Notes under the pieces: model-generated
Told to the model about the DNA's origin: nothing
The model's database searches: none
What the model saw: only the letters and a program-made list of their open reading frames with translations
Source: Thermosipho atlanticus DSM 15807
GTDB taxonomy: Bacteria > Thermotogota > Thermotogae > Thermotogales > Fervidobacteriaceae
DNA length: 64,000 nucleotides
Direction: 5' to 3'
NCBI RefSeq assembly: GCF_900129985.1
Contig: NZ_FQXN01000002.1
Coordinates: 248,001-312,000 of the forward strand
Shown: in pieces, positions 27,370 to 34,517 of the stretch
How positions within the stretch are numbered: position 1 is the stretch's first letter
Layout: each line of letters starts with the position of its first letter
Translations under genes and position numbers: made by a program

Positions 27370-29094
27370 TTGTTGATTAAGGAATTTTTGAAGAAGAGAT
27401 GGCCTTTTTATCTTGCAGGAATTTTAACTTTGATTGTGGTAGATACGTTACAACTTATTATTCCAAAATTTATTTCGAGAGCGATTGATGGGTTGAATGT
27501 AGAGACTCCAGATGTATCACTTGCAAAATTAATGGCGTTGGGAATTATTGGTATTGCCGTTGGTATGTTTATTACGCGATTTTTATGGCGAATTTTTATA
27601 ATTGGTAATGCAAGGAAATTTACATATGAAGCGAGAAATTTGTTGTATGATAAAATTTTGTCGCTTGATATGTCTTTTTTTGATAAGCATAGAAGTGGAG
27701 ATTTAATGGCGCACTTTACAAACGATATGAATAATTTAGAGAGAATGTTGGGGCCCGGTATTGTAATGATGGTTGATGCTGTGTTTATGTCTTCTATAAC
27801 TTTGTTTTTTATGTCTACAAGTGTTGGTTGGCATTTAACGTTGGTAGCAATTGTTCCGTTGCCTATAATAGCGATTATTTCATTGATTTTTGGAAAGTTC
27901 ATATATAAAAGGTCAAGAAAAGTCCAAGATACATTTTCAGATTTGAGTGGTTTTACTGAGGAATCGATAGATGGTATTAGAGTTGTAAAAACTTTTTCTA
28001 TTTTGCCAAAGTTCCAAGAGATATTTGCGGATAGATCGTTTAGAAACTTTAGGGCAATGATTTCCTTAATTAAAGTTTGGGGTGTAATGTGGCCTTTAAT
28101 TCATTTTGTTAGTTCTTTATCATACTTTTTGACGATCGCATATGGTGGTCCTATGGTTATTAATTCAAAAATTACTTTAGGTGAATTTTTTGCATTTAAT
28201 AATTACATTGGTATGATTGTTTGGCCATTAACAGCTTTTGGTTGGGTGATTAATATAGTCCAGAATGGAAGAGCTTCTTATTCAAGGATTTTAAAAGTTT
28301 TGAATACAATGCCAAAAGTGCAGGAACCAGAGAATCCTGTTGAAATCGGTAAAATTAAGAGTATTAGTATAAAAAACCTTAGTTATTCTTATCCTGGTGA
28401 AGATAGATTTGTTTTGAAGAATGTAAATATGTTTATCGAAGAAGGACAGTTAATAGGGATTGTTGGAACAGTCGGGAGTGGTAAGTCTACTATTGTGAAG
28501 ATTATAAGTAAGTTATATCCTGTGGAAAGAAATCGTGTTTTTATAAACGGAGTTGATATTAACGATATTTCTTCCGAAGTTGTGAGAACAAAAATTTCTT
28601 ATGTTCCACAAGAAACTTTTTTATTTTCGAGTACTGTGAAAAATAATATTGCTTTTGGTGTTGAAGAATTTAATGAAATGAAAGTCAAGGAATATGCAAT
28701 GTTATCTGCAGTTCATAAAGATATAGAGAGATTCCCAAAAGGTTACGATACTGTTGTTGGCGAAAGAGGTGTGACCCTTTCAGGAGGGCAAAAACAAAGA
28801 ATTACTATTGCAAGAGCGTTAATGAGGGACGCCGATGTTTATATTTTTGATGACTGTCTTTCGGCGGTTGATCCAGAAACAGAAGAGCAAATTATTGAAA
28901 GTTTGAGAAGAAGTATGCAAAATAAAACAATGGTTATTATTACTCATAGGTTAAAGGTATTACAGGATGCAGATATGATATATGTTTTTGATGAAGGGAA
29001 AATTGTTGAAAAAGGTAAGCATCATGAATTACTAGAAAATAATGGTTTATATGCAAGTATGTATAAGAAACAGTTAATTAAGGAAGAATTATAA
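27370..29094 (+). CDS. ABC exporter half-transporter with degenerate Walker B
   Basis: 574 aa from TTG 27370, which is exactly 7 nt after AGAGG; a longer frame from 27274 would overlap the propeller gene by 92 nt and lacks support. Six transmembrane helices precede an ATPase. Walker A is GTVGSGKST, the Q-loop SYVPQETF is normal, the signature is LSGGQKQR, and the switch His is present (ITHRLK). Walker B, however, ends FDDCLSAVD, with Asp in place of the catalytic Glu. Such halves normally pair with a canonical partner (YheI/YheH, TM287/TM288 types), but no partner gene is adjacent. Substrate is unknown. Confidence 0.88.
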   Translation: MLIKEFLKKRWPFYLAGILTLIVVDTLQLIIPKFISRAIDGLNVETPDVSLAKLMALGIIGIAVGMFITRFLWRIFIIGNARKFTYEARNLLYDKILSLDMSFFDKHRSGDLMAHFTNDMNNLERMLGPGIVMMVDAVFMSSITLFFMSTSVGWHLTLVAIVPLPIIAIISLIFGKFIYKRSRKVQDTFSDLSGFTEESIDGIRVVKTFSILPKFQEIFADRSFRNFRAMISLIKVWGVMWPLIHFVSSLSYFLTIAYGGPMVINSKITLGEFFAFNNYIGMIVWPLTAFGWVINIVQNGRASYSRILKVLNTMPKVQEPENPVEIGKIKSISIKNLSYSYPGEDRFVLKNVNMFIEEGQLIGIVGTVGSGKSTIVKIISKLYPVERNRVFINGVDINDISSEVVRTKISYVPQETFLFSSTVKNNIAFGVEEFNEMKVKEYAMLSAVHKDIERFPKGYDTVVGERGVTLSGGQKQRITIARALMRDADVYIFDDCLSAVDPETEEQIIESLRRSMQNKTMVIITHRLKVLQDADMIYVFDEGKIVEKGKHHELLENNGLYASMYKKQLIKEEL

Positions 29095-29118
29095 CACATT
29101 TCAAAAGGAGGTGTTTGT

Positions 29119-30612
29119 ATGAATAAGGTTAAACTGTTTGTTTTAATTATGTTAATTGTTGCCATTAGTCTTTTTGCAACGAAAGTTACTATTTTCCATA
29201 TTAATGATACACATGGGCATGCTTGGACTTTTAGTGAGTACAAAAATCCTAATATTGGTGGTTTTGCTGTTATTGCTTCAATAATTGATAAAGAAAGGGC
29301 AGTTAATCCTAATGTTTTATTCTTACATGCAGGTGATTTGAATACGGGAGTTCCTGAATCTGATCTTCTAAATGCGTTACCTGATATTTTTGTCCTTAAC
29401 AGAATGAAACTAACTGCGATGGCAGTAGGTAATCATGAATTTGATAAAGACAGATCAGTCCTTGAGTATCAAATGAGTATTGCAAAATTCCCATTCTTAT
29501 CTGCAAATATTTATAAAAATGGGAAGCCATTTTTTACACCTTATATTATCAAAAATGTGGGAGGAGTAAAAGTCGCTATTTTCGGATTAACTACTGAAGA
29601 AACAGCAATTCTTGAACCATTGTACAGTTCTGATTTGGAATTTAGAAATGCTATTGAAGTAGCAAAAGAATTAGTTCCAAAATTAAGAGCAGAAGCTGAT
29701 GTAGTTGTTGCCCTTACCCATCTTGGAATGGGAATGGAACATGAAGGAGATTATACAACTTCTGAACAGCTTGCACAAGCTGTTGATGGTATAGATGTAA
29801 TTATTGATGGACACAGTCATACAAAATTAGCTAAAGCTAAAGTAATCAATAATACAATAATTGTTCAGGCTTGGGAATGGGGTAAAATATTAGGTAAATT
29901 GGAACTTGATGTTGAGAATGGAAAGATAGCAAATTGGAATTGGACACCAATTCCGGTTAAACTTGAAGGCAATGAAGAAGCGCTTTATGTAAAAGTTCCA
30001 CTTGATATATTTGCAAAGATGGGTTCAGAGAAACTTGATACAGTCATTGGAGAAACAAAGATATTACTTGATGGTGAAAGAGCCCATGTAAGATCTGGTG
30101 ATACAAATCTAGGCCATCTTATAACTGATGCAATGCTTTGGAAAACTGGTGCAGAAATTGCATTACAAAATGGTGGAGGAATAAGAGCTTCAATAAAGCC
30201 TGATAAAATAACAATTAGGGATATTTTAACAGTTCTTCCATTTGGAAATACCGTATATGTTTTAAAATTAAAAGGTTCGGAATTGTTAAAGGTTCTTGAA
30301 TACGCAGCAACAATTCCTGAAGGAAAAGGAGCCTTTTTACATGTAGCAGGTTTAACTTGGAAAAGCGAAGGAGGAAAGGTAACTGAGGTGTTAGTTAACG
30401 GAAAACCACTTGATCCTAATAAAATATATCTTGTAGCTACAAACAATTATATGGCTGGTGGTGGTGACGGATATTCGTTATTGAAGGAAAATAAATCTTC
30501 AGGATACGATACTGGTTTTGTTTTAGCTGACGTTGTAGTTGAATATATTCAAAAAGGATTAAACGGAAAAATCGAAACGTACGATGATACCCCAAGATAT
30601 ATAAGGAAATAA
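29119..30612 (+). CDS. Secreted 5'-nucleotidase/2',3'-cyclic phosphodiesterase (UshA family)
   Basis: A signal peptide (residues 1-20, MNKVKLFVLIMLIVAISLFA) is followed by the metallophosphatase domain. Its dimetal motifs are FHINDTHGH, GDLNTG, GNHEFD and IDGHSH. The C-terminal nucleotide-specificity domain starts near residue 310 and contains NGGGIRASI, LPFGN and AGGGDGYS. It should release nucleosides and phosphate from extracellular nucleotides in the periplasm. It follows the ABC gene by 24 nt with AAAGGAGGTG, and a strong terminator ends the unit. The nucleotide release fits the downstream purine-type catabolic cluster, but the link is speculative. Confidence 0.92.
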   Translation: MNKVKLFVLIMLIVAISLFATKVTIFHINDTHGHAWTFSEYKNPNIGGFAVIASIIDKERAVNPNVLFLHAGDLNTGVPESDLLNALPDIFVLNRMKLTAMAVGNHEFDKDRSVLEYQMSIAKFPFLSANIYKNGKPFFTPYIIKNVGGVKVAIFGLTTEETAILEPLYSSDLEFRNAIEVAKELVPKLRAEADVVVALTHLGMGMEHEGDYTTSEQLAQAVDGIDVIIDGHSHTKLAKAKVINNTIIVQAWEWGKILGKLELDVENGKIANWNWTPIPVKLEGNEEALYVKVPLDIFAKMGSEKLDTVIGETKILLDGERAHVRSGDTNLGHLITDAMLWKTGAEIALQNGGGIRASIKPDKITIRDILTVLPFGNTVYVLKLKGSELLKVLEYAATIPEGKGAFLHVAGLTWKSEGGKVTEVLVNGKPLDPNKIYLVATNNYMAGGGDGYSLLKENKSSGYDTGFVLADVVVEYIQKGLNGKIETYDDTPRYIRK

Positions 30613-30620
30613 TTGTCAAA

Positions 30621-30652
30621 AGAAAGGAAGCCTTAAGGCTTCCTTTCTTTTT
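30621..30652 (+). terminator. Terminator after the 5'-nucleotidase
   Basis: A perfect 28-nt palindrome (30621-30648) centred on CCTTAAGG, followed by TTTTT. Confidence 0.9.
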
Positions 30653-30665
30653 AGGGGGCTAAAGT

Positions 30666-31247
30666 ATGATCAGAAAAGTGAATAAAAAAGATGATTTATT
30701 GAAAGTAGCCGAATTGATCTATAGTACTGATGAAGAGCTTTTTTCTTTTCTTTTTGGAAAGAAAGAAAAGGCTATTTTCAAACTTGCTAGACTGGTTGAA
30801 AAAGAATCAAATGTTTTTTCTTGCAAAAATATATATGGATATTTTGATAAAGAATTGAAAGGTATACTAATTGTTTATGATTTAAAAAGTAGAGACACAC
30901 AGGGGAAGTCAAAAGATTTTATGGAGGTATTTTCACTTGTTGAATTATTTATACTATTTTTAAAAAGTGTAATATTAAAGAATTTAATGAGTTTGGAAGG
31001 GTTAGAAGGGTTATATATTCAGAATATTAGTGTTGATAAGAGATTTAGAGGTCAAGGGCTTGGTACAAAACTTTTAGAATATTGCATCAGAGTAGCCAAA
31101 AAAGAAGGTTATAAAGAAATTTACTTAGATGTTGAAAAAAGTAATAGAGCTAAGAATTTATACTTGAGAAAGGGATTTAAAATTATTGATGAAAAAAGGT
31201 CGATAATAAGAAAATTCAGCATATATAGGATGAAAAAAGATATTTAA
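30666..31247 (+). CDS. GNAT family N-acetyltransferase
   Basis: 193 aa. The acetyl-CoA binding motif A is IQNISVDKRFRGQGLGTKLLEYCI (RGQGLG core near residue 130). Motif B follows as VEKSNRAKNLYLRKGFKII. The N-terminal 100 residues are divergent. It acetylates an amine on an unknown small molecule or protein. The Shine-Dalgarno AGGGGGC lies just after the terminator tail, so it may depend on readthrough or on a promoter not seen here. Confidence 0.85.
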   Translation: MIRKVNKKDDLLKVAELIYSTDEELFSFLFGKKEKAIFKLARLVEKESNVFSCKNIYGYFDKELKGILIVYDLKSRDTQGKSKDFMEVFSLVELFILFLKSVILKNLMSLEGLEGLYIQNISVDKRFRGQGLGTKLLEYCIRVAKKEGYKEIYLDVEKSNRAKNLYLRKGFKIIDEKRSIIRKFSIYRMKKDI

Positions 31248-31255
31248 AAAAATAA

Positions 31256-31276
31256 CACGGCCCTGTATGGGCCGTG
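31256..31276. terminator. Bidirectional terminator between GNAT and spoVS genes
   Basis: CACGGCCC (31256-31263) pairs with GGGCCGTG (31269-31276). In the reverse direction it is followed directly by TTATTTTTTT, which suits the spoVS transcript; forward it is followed by a weaker T-tract. Confidence 0.88.
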
Positions 31277-31296
31277 GTCTACTTTTTCTTTGGAAA

Positions 31297-31560
31297 TTAT
31301 TCGCGTGGGAATACAATAAATTTTAAAGCAGTTCTGGATTCATTTTCGATGCTAACGTCAGTAAAAGCTGGTACACATACAAGATCAATACCACTTGGAG
31401 CAAGATAACCCCTAGCAATTGCGATGGCTTTAACAGCTTGGTTAACTGCACCAGCACCAATAGCTTGGACTTCTGCTTTACCTTTTTCTCTAATAACACC
31501 AGCTAAAGCACCTGCAACTTTGTTAGGATTGGAACCTGATGCAACTTTAAGTACTTCCAT
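31297..31560 (-). CDS. spoVS: Stage V sporulation protein S (SpoVS)
   Basis: An 87-aa alpha/beta protein nearly identical in pattern to SpoVS: MEVLKVASGSNPNKVAGALAG, then AEVQAIGAGAVNQAVKAIAIARGYL. It is related to the Alba-like fold and affects septation and sporulation in Bacillus. Thermotogae do not form spores, so its role here is open (nucleic-acid binding or cell-envelope control). It lies directly downstream of five same-strand tRNA genes. Its ATG follows AAAGGAGG. It could be read from the tRNA promoter at 32080-32108. Confidence 0.95.
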   Translation of the reverse strand: MEVLKVASGSNPNKVAGALAGVIREKGKAEVQAIGAGAVNQAVKAIAIARGYLAPSGIDLVCVPAFTDVSIENESRTALKFIVFPRE

Positions 31561-31630
31561 ACTAAAACCTCCTTTACGATGTTGTTAAGTGAAAAATGTG
31601 CTAGATCTAGGAGTGAAGCTTTGAAAACTA

Positions 31631-31707
31631 TGGCGCGCCCGGCAGGACTTGAACCCGCAACCATCGGATCCGAAGTCCGACGCTCTATCCAATTGAGCTA
31701 CGGGCGC
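31631..31707 (-). tRNA. tRNA-Arg (anticodon UCG)
   Basis: 77 nt, with a complete cloverleaf: acceptor GCGCCCG/CGGGCGC, D-stem GCTC/GAGC, anticodon loop CTTCGGA giving UCG (codon CGA), T-loop TTCAAGT, and encoded CCA. It is last in the five-tRNA array. Confidence 0.97.
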
Positions 31708-31722
31708 GTATTACAACAAAAA

Positions 31723-31798
31723 TGGGGTGGCTAGTGGGATTTGAACCCACGACCACCTGATCCACAGTCAGGCGCTCTACCAGCTGAGCTATAGCCAC
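31723..31798 (-). tRNA. tRNA-His (anticodon GUG)
   Basis: 76 nt, with acceptor GTGGCTA/TAGCCAC, anticodon loop CTGTGGA giving GUG, discriminator C and encoded CCA. The base before the 5' end (31799) is G on the reverse strand, supplying the G-1 that pairs with C73, a tRNA-His identity element. Confidence 0.97.
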
Positions 31799-31823
31799 CA
31801 CGAGAATTAATTTATATTAATTT

Positions 31824-31900
31824 TGGCGCGCCCGGCGGGAGTCGAACCCACAACCCCCGGATTAGAAGTCCGGTGCTCTATCCTGTTGAGCTACGGGCGC
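31824..31900 (-). tRNA. tRNA-Arg (anticodon UCU)
   Basis: 77 nt, with acceptor GCGCCCG/CGGGCGC identical to the other Arg tRNA of the array, anticodon loop CTTCTAA giving UCU (AGA codons, the main Arg codon in this AT-rich DNA), and encoded CCA. Confidence 0.97.
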
Positions 31901-31901
31901 T

Positions 31902-31978
<77 letters not shown>

Positions 31979-31980
31979 AT

Positions 31981-32057
31981 TGGTCGGGGCGACTGGACTT
32001 GAACCAGCGGCCTCCTGTTCCCAAGACAGGCGCGCTAGCCGACTGCGCTACGCCCCG
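31981..32057 (-). tRNA. tRNA-Pro (anticodon UGG)
   Basis: 77 nt, with acceptor CGGGGCG/CGCCCCG, anticodon loop CTTGGGA giving UGG, discriminator A and encoded CCA. It is first gene of the reverse tRNA array, 23 nt from the -10 box. Confidence 0.97.
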
Positions 32058-32079
32058 CAAGTTACTCAAACCGTGAATA

Positions 32080-32108
32080 ATTATAGCATATGCAATATTT
32101 TGTGTCAA
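32080..32108 (-). promoter_or_regulatory. Perfect consensus promoter of the tRNA array
   Basis: On the reverse strand: TTGACA (32103-32108), 17-bp spacer, TATAAT (32080-32085), with TGC before the -10 (extended). Every position of both hexamers and the spacer length matches the sigma-70/SigA consensus, as expected for stable RNA. Confidence 0.95.
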
Positions 32109-32169
32109 TATGTTGAGAAAATTTAAGTGTAAAAATTTTTATATTTTTTGTTTAATATTTATGAAATTA

Positions 32170-33252
32170 TCAAAGAACACCAGAAATAGCTTTTACTGGA
32201 CATCTACTTTCACACAAGCCACATCCGAAACATTTTTCGTTATTTATATGTACTTTCGTATCAATGGTAATTGCAAAATATGGACATACTTTTTCACAAA
32301 TTCTACAAAGTGTACATTTTTCATGATCTACAACAGGATGATTAGGCTCATATTTTACACTTGGTATTTCAAGTTGTGTATTTCTTATATCTTTAACACT
32401 TTTAAATCCATATTTTTCAAGTTTTTTTGGTAAGTCATTTATTATTCTTTCATATATGTCTTTTCCGAAAATTAATGCAGACGATAATAATTGTACTGCA
32501 TCTGCTCCGGCTAACATGAATTCTATTACATCATCTGCACTTTTAATTCCTCCAACACCAATAATTGTAATTTCAGGAAATGAATCTCGAAGCATTTTTA
32601 CAATAGCAAGTGCTACAGGTTTGATAGCAGGTCCTGAGAGCCATACTTGACCTTTTTCATTCCCAATTAAGATTTTTCTGTTTTGTATATCTATCTTTAC
32701 TGTAGGACCAAGAGAATTGATTGCTACTATACCGTTAGCTCCATTTTTTAGAGCTACTTCTGTGAATTTGATTGGATCTGGAATATGTGGACTCATTTTC
32801 ATAAATATAGGTTTATCTGTGTTATCTCTAATTGCTTTTACTATTTCACCAATAGTTTCATAAGTTTTTCCAACATAATGAGTGGATATTTCAAAGGCAT
32901 CGGCAAATTCGTTTAATTTTGGTATTAATTGTTTCATGTCTTCTTTTGAATATCCTGCACTTATGATCAAAGGTTTGTCCAATTCCTCCCTCAAACGAGG
33001 TAAAAATTCACCCAACCATTTTTCGGGAGGATATTCTGACCATAGTTCTGCATTCATAGCAAAGTTATTTTCTCCGTATATACATGGTCTTGGAACTTCG
33101 GCTGCTTTTGTAGAAATTGTTTTTGTAACGATGGCCCCGACTCCAGTAGAATCAATGAATTTAATCTTTTCATAATCGCCTACTAAAGGTCCTGATGCTG
33201 GCATTACAGGATTTTGGATTTTTATGCCTGAAAATTCTGTTGAAAGATCCAT
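32170..33252 (-). CDS. preA: Dihydropyrimidine dehydrogenase subunit PreA-like (DHODH fold plus 2[4Fe-4S])
   Basis: 360 aa. The first 290 residues are an FMN TIM barrel of the dihydroorotate/dihydropyrimidine dehydrogenase type (IQNPVMPASGPL; IVAINSLGPTV; GVGGIKSADDVIEFMLAGADAVQL). The C-terminal 60 residues hold two [4Fe-4S] motifs, CTLCRICEKVC and CFGCGLCESRC. E. coli PreA works with the flavoprotein PreT to reduce uracil or thymine. No PreT gene is present here, so electrons may come from ferredoxin or a distant partner. It ends the ygeY-ygeW-hyuA-ssnA operon and starts 14 nt after the preceding gene, behind GGGGGAG. Confidence 0.85.
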   Translation of the reverse strand: MDLSTEFSGIKIQNPVMPASGPLVGDYEKIKFIDSTGVGAIVTKTISTKAAEVPRPCIYGENNFAMNAELWSEYPPEKWLGEFLPRLREELDKPLIISAGYSKEDMKQLIPKLNEFADAFEISTHYVGKTYETIGEIVKAIRDNTDKPIFMKMSPHIPDPIKFTEVALKNGANGIVAINSLGPTVKIDIQNRKILIGNEKGQVWLSGPAIKPVALAIVKMLRDSFPEITIIGVGGIKSADDVIEFMLAGADAVQLLSSALIFGKDIYERIINDLPKKLEKYGFKSVKDIRNTQLEIPSVKYEPNHPVVDHEKCTLCRICEKVCPYFAITIDTKVHINNEKCFGCGLCESRCPVKAISGVL

Positions 33253-33265
33253 GAGAACTCCCCCT

Positions 33266-34516
33266 TTAGTTGTTTTTATGGTTAGATCTTAAAGAAATAT
33301 CTAATACGCCAGATTTGTCAATTATTAAGTACAATTTGATTTTATCTTTGAGAACTATTTTTTTTGAAATTTCCATACTAGAATTTATCCTTCTCAACTC
33401 AAGGTTATTACCAGAAATTGAAATCATTATTTTTCTTTTAGTGTTTTCAGTGTTAAATATATGGATTTTGAAGGTTCTCTCTTCAAACTTTTCAGTTTTA
33501 TAATTATCTATTAATTCTAGATTTGCGTATACGGTCCATCCTTCACCAAGGTTTATTTCAGAAAATTTATTTTCTCCTGTTTTGGGTAGATTGGAAATGT
33601 ATTTTATAAATTCTGTGTCATTATATCTTTCATAAATTCTAATTTGTCCAGACAATAATGGAACACCTAATCCATTATCTTTAGAATTTTCGAATAGTCT
33701 GTAAATGTTGAAAAATTTATTTTCAAAAGAATTTGTATAAAAGTTAAAAGATAAAGAAGGTATATCTTCATAACTTTTAATGGTTCCGAGTTTAAAAACT
33801 TTAAAATATTTTCCATTAAATTTTTCAACTTTTCCGAGATTAATCACCGCTTTTTCGTTTATTATTTCAGGTATTCCAAAATTCTCAGAGTTTTGATAAT
33901 TTTGTTCATACAGTGTTTGTTTTTTAAGATTAGTTGTAGAATATAGATCACTTTGATAATAACTGTCTATCAAAAAAACGTTACTTTGTTTATCTAAGTT
34001 ACCACTAATCATATATGTTAAATATAAATCACCATTTGTTTTTAAATCGTAAATCAAGTTCCAAGACATTGGTTTTGAAATTAATAAGGTTCCTTCAGCA
34101 TTTTTGGCGATAAGCCTTTTGTTATATAATAATGCTTCTAAATTGTTTTTTTCCGTTTTGCACCACAAATTGAGTTGTGGATGATAAAAATACACATATT
34201 TTTCTGAACTATCTCTTCTTTCCAAAACTAAAGGATTATTATTTATAATTTTCACTTCTTTTGATAAATGATTTTGTAAATCTTCCTTTGTGCTTACAAT
34301 CAGAAACTCAATATACTTCAAATCAGAATAATCCACTTTGTAAAATTCAGATTTTTCAAGAAAAATAATGTTTTCTTCATTTTTCAAAGGCAGAACAAGC
34401 TCAGAAGTAAATGGAAGTTGAACATTAATAATTCCTTTATTTCTGAAAACAAAAACATTGTCAATTGAAAAAACAAGATTATACACAATCAAAAAAACTA
34501 AAAGGATTTTTTTCAC
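33266..34516 (-). CDS. Secreted protein of unknown function, distant DUF4139-like pattern
   Basis: A GTG start at 34516 is 8 nt after GGAGG, and gives a signal peptide (VKKILLVFLIVYNLVFS) followed by about 400 residues rich in beta strands. Segments such as SWNLIYDLKTNGDLYL and LFENSKDNGLGVPLLSGQIRIYE recall the C-terminal half of DUF4139 surface proteins. It has no enzymatic motif that I recognise. It sits between ssnA and the preA-like gene with essentially no spacing, so it is part of the same transcript although the flanking enzymes are cytoplasmic. The longer frame to 34591 is unsupported. Confidence 0.6.
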   Translation of the reverse strand: MKKILLVFLIVYNLVFSIDNVFVFRNKGIINVQLPFTSELVLPLKNEENIIFLEKSEFYKVDYSDLKYIEFLIVSTKEDLQNHLSKEVKIINNNPLVLERRDSSEKYVYFYHPQLNLWCKTEKNNLEALLYNKRLIAKNAEGTLLISKPMSWNLIYDLKTNGDLYLTYMISGNLDKQSNVFLIDSYYQSDLYSTTNLKKQTLYEQNYQNSENFGIPEIINEKAVINLGKVEKFNGKYFKVFKLGTIKSYEDIPSLSFNFYTNSFENKFFNIYRLFENSKDNGLGVPLLSGQIRIYERYNDTEFIKYISNLPKTGENKFSEINLGEGWTVYANLELIDNYKTEKFEERTFKIHIFNTENTKRKIMISISGNNLELRRINSSMEISKKIVLKDKIKLYLIIDKSGVLDISLRSNHKNN

Positions 34517-34517
34517 A

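Noticed and set aside
30609-30665. Insertion-sequence inverted repeat near 30621
   Set aside because: The palindrome is a terminator with a T-run directly after it; there is no transposase nearby and no matching end.
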